Shown: positions 22,330 to 34,207 of the stretch, in pieces
How positions within the stretch are numbered: position 1 is the stretch's first letter
How the letters are laid out: every line of letters begins with the position of its first letter
Assembly (NCBI GenBank): GCA_036924085.1
Contig: JAVGWX010000011.1
Coordinates: forward strand, 27,748,817 to 27,812,816
DNA length: 64,000 nucleotides
DNA from: Ariolimax columbianus
Lineage: Eukaryota; Mollusca; Gastropoda; Stylommatophora; Arionidae
Direction: 5' to 3'
Notes under the pieces: model-generated
Told to the model about the DNA's origin: nothing
Databases searched by the model: none
The model's input: only the letters and a program-made list of their open reading frames with translations
Made by a program: the position numbers and the translations under genes

Positions 22330-22700
22330 TACGCTGTTTTTTTCGGTTGGTTGTTGTTGTTGTTGTTGTTGTTGAATACCCACAATGAGTAGGGTTACTC
22401 TTTTATGCGCCCTAAAAAGAACATTAAGTGGCGGGTTGTTGTAGCTTTCCTCACATCCTGAGCGAGCATGCTGATGAAAGTGGACCGGGGTCCTCCAGGC
22501 GGTTGTACTATGCTTGGCTTCATCTGTGTGTCGCTCACTACTACGAGAATCACATTGATCGCTCACCTTGTTAGCCTGGCTGTCATGAAAACAGTCCGTT
22601 TCCAGGAAGGGCTACTATTAGCTAAGGTGAGGGTCTTATCTAGTATGTTTTGCCTGAACCAGACTAACATGTCTGATCAATATATTTTGCCTGACCAGAT
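22330..22700 (+). repeat. rep5 copy with (GTT)n start
   Basis: Contains a (GTT)n run at about 22345-22373, then cccacaatgagtagggttac, gaccggggtcctccaggcgg, tgtgtcgctcactactac and almost two units of the 38-bp tail motif (agtatgttttgcctgaacc…). Confidence 0.88.
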
Positions 22701-22868
22701 GTAAGTCTTCCTTCCGTTTTCGGTTTTGGTAAAATGAAATTATGTTTTCATTCGTGTAGTTTTCAAATAGCAGTTAATGTGTTTCACAGTACGATATCCT
22801 TGCAGTTTTTCATTCTAAAGCTTTGATTTATCTAATATTTTGGGGTGCATTGTTTTTTTTTTCTTCAG

Positions 22869-22974
22869 GAAACACTGTCACATTTAACAAGATGGATGAC
22901 ATTCGAGTTCAACAGGAACAACTTGCTAAACAACACTTTGAAATGGATCTCATACCTAGACCCAACACTAACAG
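22869..22974 (+). CDS. CCDC28: CCDC28-like protein, coding exon 2 of those seen
   Basis: Acceptor ttcttcag; donor ggtagac. It encodes NTVTFNKMDDIRVQQEQLAK then QHFEMDLIPRPNTN, completing the FG(N) junction with the previous exon's split glycine. It aligns with the family block FGNECSIEQMEHVR..QEKLA, a predicted coiled coil. Phase 1 in and phase 2 out fit both neighbours. The preceding intron, 7.8 kb, is inflated by the nested transposons. Confidence 0.9.
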
Positions 22975-23084
22975 GTAGACATGGCAGACATTGGGTTTGT
23001 TGAGACGTTCTCAAGTGTTGATAGAATCTGATACTTGATATTCTGTAAGTTTTTGGAATCATTCATAATTGTCAAACCATAGTG

Positions 23085-23360
23085 AGGGGGAGGAATACTA
23101 ATGTCTGATCAGGCACAACATACTGGCCGAGACCCTTACCTCGGCTTCCTCGCAGCCCTCCCTGGAAATGGGCTGTTTTCACGGCAGCCTGGCTGACGAG
23201 GATAGGGATTGATGTGATCCCTATAGTAGTGAGCAACATACAGATGACGCCAAGCATAGCACAACCGCCTGGAGGATCGCAATCCACTTTCATCAGCATG
23301 CTAGGAATGTGTGAAAAGCTACTACAACCTGCCACTTAACGTCCTTTTCAGTTTGCACAA
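23085..23360 (-). repeat. rep5 copy
   Basis: Reverse complement of the 22330 copy: atgtctgatcaggcacaaca (38-bp tail motif), then agcatagcacaaccgcctgg. The two copies flank CCDC28 exon 2 in opposite orientation, within about 120-170 bp of it on each side. Confidence 0.88.
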
Positions 23361-23667
23361 AAGAGTAAACTTGCTTAACCTTTTAATTTCTATATTATGT
23401 TTATTACGCCACAAATATTTAGACTTAGGTTAATAAGGTTCAAAATTGATTTTTCTTGGAATAAACTTAAGCGTTATGTCAAATAAGAAATTATAAAGTT
23501 GATATTGCTTCATTTAAAAAATAATTTAAAAAAAAATTGCTGTTGAATTGATTTTCTATAGGAATTGACAGTTACAAAAGATTAAAGGAATATCATGTTT
23601 CTCAATTCAGTGTATGATAAATTAAGCAGTCAGTGAAATAATCATATTACTACACCACTATTATTTG

Positions 23668-24310
23668 GAGATCACTGGGGTTGACAAGTAAGAAACTTGC
23701 CTCTCAAATCGATGAATGGAAACTGGGCGATCGAATCTTGCAGGTTTCGAGCAATGGTGGGACCTGAGGTACCTCCAGTCGTCTTGCCACTGGTCCAAGG
23801 AAGCTCTGAATCAGAGAGCGAGGTTGAGGACCAGCACAGTTTCTTCCCAAATAAAACGCCAGTTACATCATCAAGACAAAAACGAATGATGCTGAGCAGC
23901 GCATGAGCTGCAGTGGTCAGCGACTCATAGCTGACTGCTAGCGTCAGGGCCAGTGAACCAAAGCTGCCAAGACCCTTCTACACCTCCACGTGATGATCCT
24001 GGATAACAGGCTGCAGCAGCGCAGACTGGCTAAGGAGAAGGGATCGAAGAGGGAATACTAACCCGGTACTAAAAAAATGCTTGCTGAAGTCAGATGTGTT
24101 GGACCGAAAGGTGCAAATATCGCAGTCAAGCTGTAAACTACGACACAACTCATTCCGTTCTCTTGACTACATTCTGCTACTTAATCCTTTTCAGGGTTTG
24201 GTAGCGGGAGATTGAGAATGAACGAAGCCAAGCCAAGACAAAAAACCATCTGATGATGTTGCCATTATTGCTTGTGATGGACAACTAACTAACCAACTAC
24301 ACCATGAAGC
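23668..24310 (+). repeat. SINE2 copy interrupted by SINE4
   Basis: SINE2 occupies 23668-23884 (ctctcaaatcgatgaatgg, tcttgccactggtccaagg, gcgaggttgaggaccagcac) and about 24226-24310 (catctgatgatgttgccatt). A SINE4 copy sits between, at about 23885-24225, ending agccaagccaa, with aagacaaaaa repeated on either side. Confidence 0.83.
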
Positions 24311-24544
24311 CCATGCGGGTTCCTCACCTCCTTAACTTTTTCAGGACCTAAATTATTATTTGGTTAGGACCAAACTAATTTTCAGTTTTAAAAAAAATTA
24401 CTGTAAACATTTTTAAGGTTACTACTTCACACCATAATAAAAATAAACGTATTAATGTTATATGTCACTGGGACAGGAAATGGTTACAGAAAATTAACAT
24501 TTCAGTAAATTGTTGATATATAATAAATATAAAAGTTGATATAT

Positions 24545-25095
24545 CTTTCTTCTTCTTCTTTTTCGTACGCTGTCAGACGTCAACTTGAATTTGTTCGAAG
24601 AAAGCAGCAGTCATCCTGAGGCTGTCGACACTGCCATAGAGCTTGTCTAGTGTTGGCATTGGTGATGGCCCACATGTACTTTCTCTGGTCCTCATATGTC
24701 GGGCAATTTTGCAGCAGATGTTCAGCGGTCCTTTTTCCCTGTACCAGAGGTGCATTCGTCAGTAGCACCTAACTTCAGTTTATTGAATAGATGGTTCCTC
24801 AGTCTGTTGTGGCCTGTGCGGAGTCTGAAGACCACAACCTGCTTTCTTCTGTTCAACTGGTAATAGGCATCATTTTTTGTGTAGCCAGTATGTTCTGTTT
24901 TCCATTTGGCCATGTATCTGGCCCTAATAAATCTTTTGCACTCTTCGTAGGTCACACTAGAATCTGGTTGTGGTAACCTTACACCTTCTTTTGCCAGTCT
25001 GTCTGCCGCCTCGTTGCCTTGAATGTTACGGTGGGATGGAACCAACTGTACCACTACTCTTTTGGGTGTGGACTGCTGGCATAGTTGACAGAATT
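24545..25095 (-). pseudogene. LINE-A 3' fragment with 10-bp duplication
   Basis: 5'-truncated LINE-A in reverse orientation. It encodes VPSHRNIQGNEAADRLAKEG and the C-terminal knuckle region with frame breaks. GTTGATATAT flanks it at 24535-24544 and 25096-25105. The 3' side is the (TTC)n complement of the GAA tail. Confidence 0.92.
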
Positions 25096-25105
25096 GTTGA
25101 TATAT

Positions 25106-25694
25106 GATTATTTTGGCAGAATAAATAGGTTGTAAAATTAAAAAATGTAAGAAGCAGATAATTTAAGCGTCAAAATATTGTAATTCATCTAAATTTGTCC
25201 ATGATATTATGTATTTCTATCCTTCAAAAGTCCTTCAAAACACAGTTTATTTGATACATTTATGCCCATAAATATAGAACATGTATATTTTTCTCAATGA
25301 CTCCAGATTAATAATAATATGAAAAATGTATAGAAGTAGAAGCAGTTAACACATTTTAATTGAGCTAAACAACCCGCTTGCACTTGTTTTGGTAAAATTT
25401 CATTAAGAGAACTATTCTAGTCTTAGCAGTAAAGTATCCAGTCACATGAAAACCTGAATCGCTATTCTGCGAAACAAAGAAACTTGTCCATTATAGTGGT
25501 TAAAGGTCCTGTAGGGTTTTGTTAGAGCCACTTTAGTGGCTATAGGTCCGGAAAGAGTTAAGAGAGAATTGGTCCACTGCACTTTGATGTTGCATGTTGT
25601 GAAATTTCTTCTGTTAAAAGATGTATTGTATCCCACCTGATTATATTGTTTTGTGTTGCACTGAAAGTGGTTCAATTTTCTTTTGTTTCTGTAG
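25106..25694. other. Intron sequence, possible TTAA-type repeat ends
   Basis: No gene was found. ggtccggaaagagttaaga at about 25540-25560, together with cttaactttttcaggacc near 24332, look like inverted ends of an old non-autonomous DNA transposon into which the LINE-A fragment fell. Confidence 0.35.
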
Positions 25695-25755
25695 GTTAAG
25701 CACAGAAGAGTCTCGCAAAGAAAATAATGAAAAAATTGATAAACTTATTGAACAA
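25695..25755 (+). CDS. CCDC28: CCDC28-like protein, coding exon 3 of those seen
   Basis: Acceptor tttctgtag; donor gtaagt. One base completes a split Arg codon, then 20 codons LSTEESRKENNEKIDKLIEQ. This matches the family's charged segment before the C-terminal helix (DKRK…SNLDRLLSDLEEL in vertebrates). Hydrophobic residues are spaced as in a coiled coil. Phase 0 out fits the last exon. Confidence 0.85.
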
Positions 25756-25859
25756 GTAAGTTTCCATTAACAAAATAAATCTTTGTACTTTCAGTTCAAG
25801 AAATCATTTTCATCATGGAAGAGAATGTATTTCTGATTTTGCATGTACAAGGCCTTGGG

Positions 25860-26055
25860 TCTTGAAAGTTGAGTGTTATGCAACATGCCACTGCACTTGG
25901 ACATGACAGTGGTCGACCCATGCAGCGGGCCTAAGCGAACTTATTATACTCTAATCTACCCAACTGTAAAAAGATAGCTGACTCATTAGAGTTAGGGAAG
26001 GCATGATAGCAAGAAAGGGAACTGGTGAATCCACCCCACAAAAACTGATACCTTA
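25860..26055 (+). repeat. Repeat fragment shared with 32340-32450
   Basis: Shares a ttggacatg..agtgg.cg block followed by ggcct..gc.aagc with 32378-32435. A second part (gagttagggaaggcatgata, gcaagaaagggaactggt) matches the body of the composite SINE at 15515-15555. Confidence 0.6.
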
Positions 26056-26104
26056 TGCGAGGGACAGTTATTAAGTAACAGGAATGATATGAACTTTTTT
26101 AGCA

Positions 26105-27363
26105 GAGTACAATACAATATAATATGATATCCTCGACTTCAGTCAAGCAGGTGTGCCATTTACGAGGTAGCCAACAATGTCCTGTATGCAGTCTAATCCT
26201 TTGCCGTGTCGTACCTAGGTATCTCAGCAGACCATTTCGCCATCGTATCGGTGGGCGGCCACATGGTCGTGTATAATCATATGGCCACCAAAATGTGCTT
26301 CTGAGTGTCTATCCGTTTTCTGGCATGTTCACCACATGGCCAGTCCGGTGGTATTTGTGAGACAACCCAACCTCCACAACATCTCAAAATAGATTGCGTT
26401 CTCTTATTTCAGTATTGTAGATTCGATCTCTGATTGAGATCCTGAGGACATGCATTTTCATTGCTCGCTGGGTAACTCATAGTTTTTCTGTATCTGCGTT
26501 GTGTAGATTCCACACTTCACATCTGTAGATCATGGCTGGTATGGCCGAAGAATTCAAAAGGTGCGCCCCTGCCATGGTATCTTTCAGCTGCAGGAGTATA
26601 GGCTTTCTGGTATTGAAGCTAGACCAGGCTGCAGTTCTTCATCTGGAAATATCCCAGTCTAGAGTGTGGATGGTATTTATTTCCTGTTTCAAGTATATAT
26701 AGGTGCTGATATCTTCGACCGGCTCATTTCCCAGCTTGATCTCGCATTTGCGACAGTATGGTTTTCAGAGAGATTGTGTTTTCTTTTTGTTCATTTGCAG
26801 TCCGACACCTCTGCCAACCTCAACCAGTTCGTTCAGGGACAATTGGGCCTTCTTGGTGGTGTGGCTGATGAGCACAATGTCGCCCACAAAGCGTAGGTGG
26901 GTGAGCCTTTCCCCATCTATATGTCTGTCTCTATCAGCCCAACTCAGCTGTTGGAAGATCTCGAGGGCTGCTATAAAGAGCTTTAGAGAAATTGTGTCAT
27001 CTTGCTGCACTCCTTGTGCTAGTGAAATAGTTATTGGACGGTGGTACACAGGAATGTGCGTACTGCAACCTACATTTATTTCTTTGATCATTCTTGTGTA
27101 ATTTTCGCCCACGTCCTTGTATCTTAGGGTATTTATCACAAAATTGATCTCAATACTGTCTAAGGCTTTTTCATAATATATAAATACATATGGGCAGGCG
27201 TAGTTCACGTACTCTCTCTAGCAGCTGGTGGATTGTGTGTTGGGGATCACTAGTGGACAACCCGCTTCTGAATCCAGCCTGCTCACTGGGTTGTTGGAGG
27301 TACAGCTTTTGGCTGATCCTGTTGACAAGGACTTTAGAGAATATTTTGTATATCATCTGTAGT
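26105..27363 (-). pseudogene. LINE-D (RTE-1-like) reverse transcriptase, truncated
   Basis: Minus-strand frames read MIYKIFSKVLVNRIS, EQAGFRSGLSTSD, VFIYYEKALDSIE, PITISLAQGVQQDDTIS and HLRFVGDIVLISHTT. The downstream HVVNMPEN and RPPIRWRNG type tail follows. The catalytic FADD is degraded to FVGD, so the enzyme is dead. It is 5'-truncated where a mariner begins at about 27364. Confidence 0.88.
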
Positions 27364-27950
27364 ACGAACCAGAAATATGTTTGTCTTATTTTTCTACATG
27401 GTCCACGTGCCAGGCAACCCACTTGGTATACTACCTGACCACTAACTTGTGGATGCCCTCTAGAAAACAGTTTTTTGATGTGACCATTAACCAATTTTGA
27501 AACGCTCCCATTACCTCTTTGTCATCTACAAACCTCAGACCCATCTGTTACACACTTTCCTTTAATGGGAGGTCACCATGGACAATTTTGTGCCCATGAC
27601 TCATGTTGAAATCGATGGCTATTTCGTCAATAGTGACTTGATTGTTGCCACGGACTAACTGGTTGATCTGCAGTTTCATTGTGTCAGTTACCACGCTTGC
27701 TGGCATTCCACACCACGGTTCATCAATGACATTTTGTCTTTTGTTTTGACATCTTTCTACCAATTCGTACATTCTCCTCTGACTCAAACAACTGTCTCCA
27801 CACTTAACCATTCTTATGTAGATTTCAAAAGATCTCACACCCTCTGACAACAAAAAATGAATATTGCCACGTTGTTCTTCCACGGTACAAGTCAACAGTG
27901 GGGTGGTCATTTTTAACGCTAAATTGCGCGTGTGCATTCAGCTTGATCAT
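27364..27950 (-). pseudogene. Mariner N-terminal half
   Basis: One frame (27548-27937) reads VEEQRGNIHFLLSEGVRSF, EIYIRMVKCGDSCLSQRRMY, DEPWCGMPASVVTDTMKLQ and NNQVTIDEIAIDFNMSHG. It matches the two DNA-binding helices of Mos1/SETMAR-type transposases. The catalytic part is missing. A diverged paralogue lies at 56163-56830. Confidence 0.85.
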
Positions 27951-28011
27951 CACAATCTCTACACCCAATGTGCATTCGTTCAGCCGTTCTTATCACCTTA
28001 TGTCTCAGCTA

Positions 28012-28368
28012 GGGATCAAGATGCTGAGCAGCGCATGAGCTGCAGTGGTCAGCGACCCATAGCTGACTGCTAGCGTAAGGGCCAGCGAACCAGAGCTGTC
28101 AAGACCCTTCTACACCTCCACGCGGTGATCCTGGATAACAGGCTGCAGCAGGGCAGACTGGCTAAGGAGAAGGGATCGAAGAGGGAATGCTAACCCGGTA
28201 CTAAAAAAATGCTTGCTGAAGTTGGATGTGTTGGAACGAAAGGTGCAAATATCGCAGTCAAGCTGTAAACTACGACACAACGCATTCCGTTGTCTGGACT
28301 GCAATCTGCTACTTAAGCCCTTTCAGGGTTTGGTAGCGGGAGATTGAGAACTAACAAAGCCAAGCCAA
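28012..28368 (+). repeat. SINE4 copy, 357 bp, with 10-bp duplication
   Basis: Starts gggatcaagatgctgagcag and ends aaagccaagccaa instead of GAAGAAG. GTCTCAGCTA flanks it at 28002-28011 and 28369-28378, giving the same length as the 20711 copy. Confidence 0.93.
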
Positions 28369-28529
28369 GTCTCAGCTATAGCGACACCTCTTGTATCAGA
28401 TCATCGACAGCACATCTTATGAAACTATAAAATCATTTAGCATATCTTCGATGTTTTTTTTTCTCTCCAGAGTTTATTATTTGTTTATTTACTTTGCTGT
28501 GTTAACATGATATAATTTATTTCTTTCAG

Positions 28530-28565
28530 CTCCACAGTTTAAGTGTGTCGGTGTATCCTTTATGA
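28530..28565 (+). CDS. CCDC28: CCDC28-like protein, terminal coding exon
   Basis: Acceptor atttctttcag, then LHSLSVSVYPL and a TGA stop. It continues the exon-3 helix (…KLIEQ-LHSL), equivalent to the family's SSIQKLHLA ending. Together the four exons give about 110 residues, covering the whole conserved part of CCDC28. A very short last exon is somewhat weaker evidence alone, but phase, acceptor and family alignment agree. Confidence 0.8.
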   Translation, partial: LHSLSVSVYPL

Positions 28566-28756
28566 AAAACATTGGAATTATGGGAGTCATTTTGCATGCT
28601 ATCTTCTCTTTTTCTTCATTTCTGATATCATCATTGCTCATTCTTAATCATGGATTTACCAGATCTTTTTATAATGTAGAGATCAAAAGAAGACGTACAG
28701 TGAGCATCAGTGGACATAACATACAAAATGTGAAAATTGCTGATGATACTGTTTAA

Positions 28757-29490
28757 ACCCTCATTAAATATTAGTTGAAGGTTGAAAAGCCTGAATGAGC
28801 TCAGCAGAGCAAGCAGTTGAGACAAATCAATAGAATGAAAACCCAGTACATGCTCAACACCTTCTGCCCAAAAAAATGTATGCACCTTGGAGATTGTCCT
28901 GTCAAAAACATAAATTCGTATATCAACTTGGGCCAAGAGATGACGAACTCCCATTAAATAAATTGGGAGATCTCACGAAGAATAACAACAGACTGGCTCA
29001 GTTTCAACTGTAGTAAACTCACACTGCAACAGATGCGAAACGTTAATGCTGGGGCTTACACCTTCAACCTGTGTGGTTATTCCAGCCATGGTATATGGCT
29101 GTGAGGTGGGGAACCTACAGAAGGCCAATACAGGTAGACTCGGTGTTGCCCAACAAGCGATGGGGCGAAGAACATTGAAGATCTCCATTCGAGACCATAT
29201 CCGCAACGCAGAGATCAGATGTCAAACTTCCTTCACTGACATAGAGGCTGAGCTGTTACGAAAATACAGATGTGCTGGCCATGTGGTGCGCATGCCGGAT
29301 AACAGATGGACCCGTTTAGTGACGTGGTAGTCCTACAACTTTAGATGCCCTCAGGCGACCGAGGATGAGGTGGAGAGATGGCATAATGGAGGCCATTGAC
29401 CCAACGTGGTACATCAAGGCAAAAGAACGAGATGAGTTTACTCACCATTTGGCTACCTGGCATCAGACACACATGCCTGATTGAATACCA
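28757..29490 (+). pseudogene. LINE-D 3' part
   Basis: Broken frames include VIPAMVYGCEVGNLQKANTG, RTLKISIRDHIRNAEIRC, RKYRCAGHVVRMPDNRWTR and RRPRMRWRDGIMEAIDP. These are the RTE-1-like C-terminal blocks. The 26105 copy, same family, is in opposite orientation across the CCDC28 stop. Confidence 0.85.
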
Positions 29491-29569
29491 GGATTTAGAG
29501 AAGATTGAAAGAATTGTTTAAAAATGTAGAAAAGTGAGCAGTCAGCAACAGAGCAAAAAATCCACGTTC

Positions 29570-30475
29570 TACAGGAGCTCAAGAGACAGTACCCTAGCAA
29601 CTCTTGGACACACGTATACACAGATGGATCTGCCCCGATGAGAAATAAAAGGCGGTGGAATCTACATTGAACACTCCAATGGCGACATAGAAAATCACTC
29701 CATATCAGCAGGAGAGACTTGTACTAATTTCAGAGCTGAAGCAAGAGCTGTTCATGCAGCAACTCAGATTCTTATCAGTCAAAACATAAATACAAGGAAA
29801 ACGGTCATTCTAACAGACTCCAGGAGTGTACCCCAAGCCATCTCAAGCCACAAACAAGATGGACTCCAGGAGTGTACCCCAAGCCATCTCAAGCCACAAA
29901 CAAGATAGAGAACATAGGATTAAAATAGGATAAAATACAACATAGGATTGCTGTTTCAAAAAAACAGATTTAGTTATCCTACAATGGATTCCGGTCCACT
30001 GTGGGATCCCTGGAAACGAGAAAGCAGATGAGCTCGCAAAAGCCGGAAGTGGCGGGGGGCAGATTCCCCATCCATCTATAAAGAAGCAAAGACACTCATC
30101 AAACGATCCATGAGGACAGAATGAAGAGAACAGCACAAAGAATACAAGCCAGAAAATGACAGTACAGACAAACTTGGCAGAGATGGGCAGACAAAGGTCT
30201 TCAGACTCAGAACGGGACACTGTGGACTCAAGGCCCACCTCCACAGAATGAGTCTCAGAGACACTGCCACATGCAATTCTGGAGCACCCAAGCAAACACC
30301 AGAACATATTCTGCAAGAATGTCTGACCTATGCAGACCAAAGAGAGGCAATCTGGCCTGGGGGAGCGACCATGCTGGAAAAGCTGTGGGGGACCGGCGAA
30401 GACTTGAAACGCGGCCTCCTTCGTGAACCTCACCGGACTAGAAGCACAGCATCAGTTGATCGATGAAGAAGAAGA
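29570..30475 (+). pseudogene. I2-family LINE: RNase H and knuckle
   Basis: SWTHVYTDGS begins RNase H near 29600. ILQWIPVHCGIPGNEKADEL gives its last block at 29970-30030, and KVFRLRTGHCGLKAHL with APKQTPEHILQEC ends the protein. It is frameshifted repeatedly and contains a 46-bp tandem duplication (29815-29906). It ends gatgaagaagaagaagaag, a GAA tail like LINE-A. Confidence 0.85.
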
Positions 30476-30814
30476 AGAAGTTTAAAAATGTGACAGATGT
30501 ATGGTGCATTGGAACCCTGACATAGAGAGCAGAAAATTTATAACAGAAATAATAAACAATCTCATTAGCTGGACTTTTAGAAAGAAAAACAACTGACTAA
30601 CAATTAAGTCAATGGCAGTCTATAGTTATACATGTACTGTGGGGCAAGCCCTTGGATTTTCAAACGTGGCTTCATGCAGCCCTCAATGTGGCTTGACACT
30701 TGTTTAGAGTCGATGATAAGTAACCATGCAGTTAGGACACCAATCTCTTAATCTGGAGGCACGAGTTCGAACATCCGTGAACCTATGTTTTTCAATCAGG
30801 TATGGAATATTGCA

Positions 30815-31510
30815 GAAGCCGAGCAAAGCCTAAACGAGCTGAATAACGTAGGCAGTTGTCCTGAACATAAATAGAAAGAAGGCTCAATTTCTACTGAACA
30901 CTTTCTGTCCTACGGGGGAACTGCGATTGTAAGATGAGCTCATAGAAGCATATAATCTACCTAGATCATGAAATCAACAACAACCACAACAATGATCAGG
31001 AGATCTCACGCAGGCGCCGGGTTGGCTCTACGTCACATCAACCGCATTTTTACTTTACTCCAGCAAATGACAGATGTCAGGGCTCACACCTTCAATAGCA
31101 TGGTTATCCCAGCAATGGTATATCAGTGTGTGAGGTTTGGAGTTTATACAAATCAAATGAAAAAAAGCTCTGAATTACTGAAATGGGAATAGGGTCTAGT
31201 TCTAAATATCACCCTGAGAGAATCTTATCTGTAACATCGATATCTGCGACCAAACTGAGTTCCAGGATGTCGTTGACTCTGCCTCAATACGAAAGTACAG
31301 ATGGACCGGCCATGTGGTCCGCATGACTGTTGATAGATGGACGAGGAGGGTGTCTTTCTGCGGATGCCTGACACGAGATAGGGAGATGACCTGCACCACA
31401 CCTTTGGACCGTCATGGTACTCCAAGGCGAAGGACAGGCACAGATCCAAGCAGCTTTTGGCTACCTGGCATCAGGCAACCTTGCCTGATTGAATACCAAG
31501 ATTCAGTATG
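30815..31510 (+). pseudogene. LINE-D 3' part, second copy
   Basis: Frames include RRSHAGAGLALRHINRIF, FNSMVIPAMVYQC and RKYRWTGHVVRM. It closely parallels 28757-29490 in order and orientation. More decayed. Confidence 0.75.
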
Positions 31511-31724
31511 GTTGGTTGGTTATTGATCCAGCGGTCTATGGGCTTCTGTCCTTTGTCCCATCCAGTATGGTTAAAAACCTAGCCTGCACTGCAGTTGCCA
31601 GAGCAAACAATCTTTGTTCTTGAGTCCTACAAGTCCTTCCAGCGAACACCAGCACTGGTAGCATACAAGTAATGATAGTTTGTTATGTTTGCATATTTCA
31701 TTGTTTCATCTGTTGATGTTTCAA

Positions 31725-31815
31725 AGTCAACACATTTATCCTGAGGAAACTTGGAGGTCAGGTCAGGTCATCCCGTAGCCGGTGTGGTCATTGAGGAATA
31801 CATGAAGGCACACCC
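31725..31815 (-). repeat. LINE 3' tail fragment
   Basis: It is the inverted match of 33232-33345: caacacatttatcctgagga here corresponds to the complement of tcctcaggataaatctgttg there. Confidence 0.7.
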
Positions 31816-31859
31816 ACAACTCCCCTCTCTGTCGCTTGGTATTGGGAAAAATTCGATGG

Positions 31860-32470
31860 CCACGCCCAAATGGCTGTGCTCTTGACCCGCTCCGGTGTTT
31901 GTGTCATTTTCTGATGTTTGCTGGTTCCTGTTCGGATTATAATTCACAACTCCTTCACCAGGTGATATAATGGACTTTATTCTATGGAATTGATGTGCTT
32001 TTGATCAGTTATCTTGTTTGTTATGCTGCATTTTGTTGCATTTCATGCCTGGCTTAAATCGTGGAATACCCGTCCAAGATGGCATTCGACATTCCGCTTA
32101 TCTGCACCCAGAATTCAGTCCGGGTTATCACTACTCAAGGAACTTCCTACTCAGACTGAAGCCATGTTCCTCCTGTTCCCTTTATCAGAGGTTACATGAT
32201 ACATCTCCCAACCTCATATTCTCAGCACAGCAGAGGTCTCTGGTGAGGAACATGAAAAAACATTGTCTAACATATACTCCTTGTTGCACTCATCCCAAGG
32301 CAGGCAGCGGAGTTCTCGGCTCCACCAGGGAAGTCTGTAGGGATTTCAGTCTACATGCTATGCATGAACATAGCCTTGGCAGTTGGACATGGTAGTGGGC
32401 GTTCAACACAACAGGCCTTTGATGCCTAAGCAAACATTATATTAAATATTATATTATATCTGTTATGTTA
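31860..32470 (+). other. Unassigned region with an open frame
   Basis: A 125-residue open frame at 32018-32395 lacks any motif I recognise. Its end (…HSLGSWTW) overlaps a dispersed repeat block shared with 25890-25930. It is probably repeat-derived, not a gene. Confidence 0.3.
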
Positions 32471-32616
32471 TGCATCTTCAGAAGCAAGCACAGTCAATAT
32501 TCCTTAACTTGACTTCAGTCAAACACTGCAGACAGAAATGGCCAAGCACGACATCCGTGAACATGATGAATAGATATTGTGTTGCCCTTTGTTTGTAATT
32601 TAGTGTATTTTATAAA

Positions 32617-32960
32617 ATGTTTTACCCTTTCCAGTCCTGGATCATTTTGTTTTCAGGGCCAAGTGCAGGGTTGGTTGGTCAAAGTTTTATTAAAAATAAA
32701 ATAGATGATTATTGAACAATCTGAGCTAAAATTGCGATCATAACATTGTAAGACACATAAGGACATTGTCAACAACATGAAGTATTCATAATCATTTTTA
32801 TATATTAGCATAAATAACATCAATGCGGAGGTAGAAATTTGAGAGGAAACAATTTTTTGTTTGACCATATTCTGTTTCTTTGATATATCTATTAAATTTT
32901 GTTATAGATACCTTTCTTATTATGCGCCCTAGTCAAAGTCTGAATTGGTCATGTGTTGAA
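32617..32960. repeat. Old TTAA-type non-autonomous DNA element
   Basis: Starts ttaccctttccagtcctgg. It shares agtattcataat, atagaatttgaaaa-like and aatatccatgagtaatccag blocks with 43095-43500 (attaaccatttccagtccac … aatatccacgtgtaatccag). The ends suggest a piggyBac-type element, but no transposase is visible. Confidence 0.5.
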
Positions 32961-32999
32961 TATCCATGAGTAATCCAGATGCGTGATTATTGATCAAAA

Positions 33000-33345
33000 A
33001 ATTCATTTCTTGGGTCTTGAAGACCTTTTGGCAATGGTCAAAAGACGGAAACTCGCTTGGTAGGGCCACATAACAAGGTCAAACAATCTTGCAAATACAA
33101 TCCTGCACGGAAAGGTGCAAGGCTGTCAATGAAGAGGTCATCCCAAAAAGAAATCAGTGGACAACATAAAATAATGGACCGATCTCTTACCAGAGGATGC
33201 ACAGGTAGCAGGAGCTGACAGAGAGTGGTGTTGTGGGGGTGTCTTCATGTGTGCCCCAATGACCTTACTGGCAATGGGATAACTTGACCTGACTAGACGT
33301 CCAATTTTCCTCAGGATAAATCTGTTGACTTTGAAACATTATAAC
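33000..33345 (+). pseudogene. LINE 3' end with 3' UTR
   Basis: Frames read AMVKRRKLAW and GHITRSNNLANTILHGK, then KKKSVDNIK. These resemble the GHV.R.….GRGRPK..W.D.I tail found downstream of RTE-like reverse transcriptases. The 3' UTR (ggtgtcttcatgtgtgcccc…) recurs inverted at 31725-31815. Confidence 0.65.
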
Positions 33346-34207
33346 TTTCTTAAAGGTCTAACTAGCAGTTAAACATCAACTGCACATGTTTGAAGTATCA
33401 ACATGCTGTAATACCATCAAAAGATGAAATTCTGCAAATGAAAGAATAAAACTTAAACACATGATTCAGATGTCAACGTTGATTAAATCGGTTTGTGGTT
33501 TTACAGCAGTCGGAGACAGCGCCTACATGCTGGAAATGGTTAAATTATTTCCTTTCATAAAGTTTACTTCACTTTACATAAAGTTACTCATCCAGTGTTA
33601 TGGATTGAGCAATCAGTGTAGCTTTTGTATACATTTTTGGATTGCGTTTTTGAGTTGTTAACCCTATTCGTTCCCGCTCCCCCCTCTTGAACTTAGGAAT
33701 GCTCGCTGTTTTGACCTGACCTCTGCCCGGCAAACATCCCAAAATAGGTATTGGTGGAGAGAAAATAGAATATGTCCGAACACGTTATTCATCCTGGAAT
33801 CTGTTATGTTTATGCACAAAGCATTTACGCCTTTCCTTTAAAATTCTTGTAAATTTCATGTGTAATCATTTCTGCCATGGAGCACAGCAATGTGCAATTA
33901 CCTCTTGTTTTATATGCATTTGTTTGACTAATTTTGGCCTGAAAGTACCCAGCATGTCTTACCCTTTCTTAGTTCAGTGTATATTTTCTATTGAAAATTT
34001 CCATTTTATGCACCTTGCTATAGTGCTCAGGTGGTTGTAGTGTGTACACTGAAGTCTGAATGATACCCAGGATAGTCCTAGGTGTGACAGAGCATGAATA
34101 AGAACACTGCCACACTGAAAGTATGTAAAAGTGATGGGCTAGCAGTATAGACTAGGGTAGAAGATTCTCCAAATAATTTAGCAACATGCCAAACACCTAC
34201 TGAGTGT
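33346..34207. other. No gene recognised
   Basis: AT-rich intergenic sequence. No conserved coding block or repeat was recognised. Confidence 0.3.

Noticed and set aside
29843..30433. 196-residue minus-strand open frame
   Set aside because: Antisense of the I2 LINE; hydrophobic composition is a by-product.
32018..32395. 125-residue open frame as a gene
   Set aside because: No motif recognised; its end overlaps a dispersed repeat, so it is reported only as an unassigned region.
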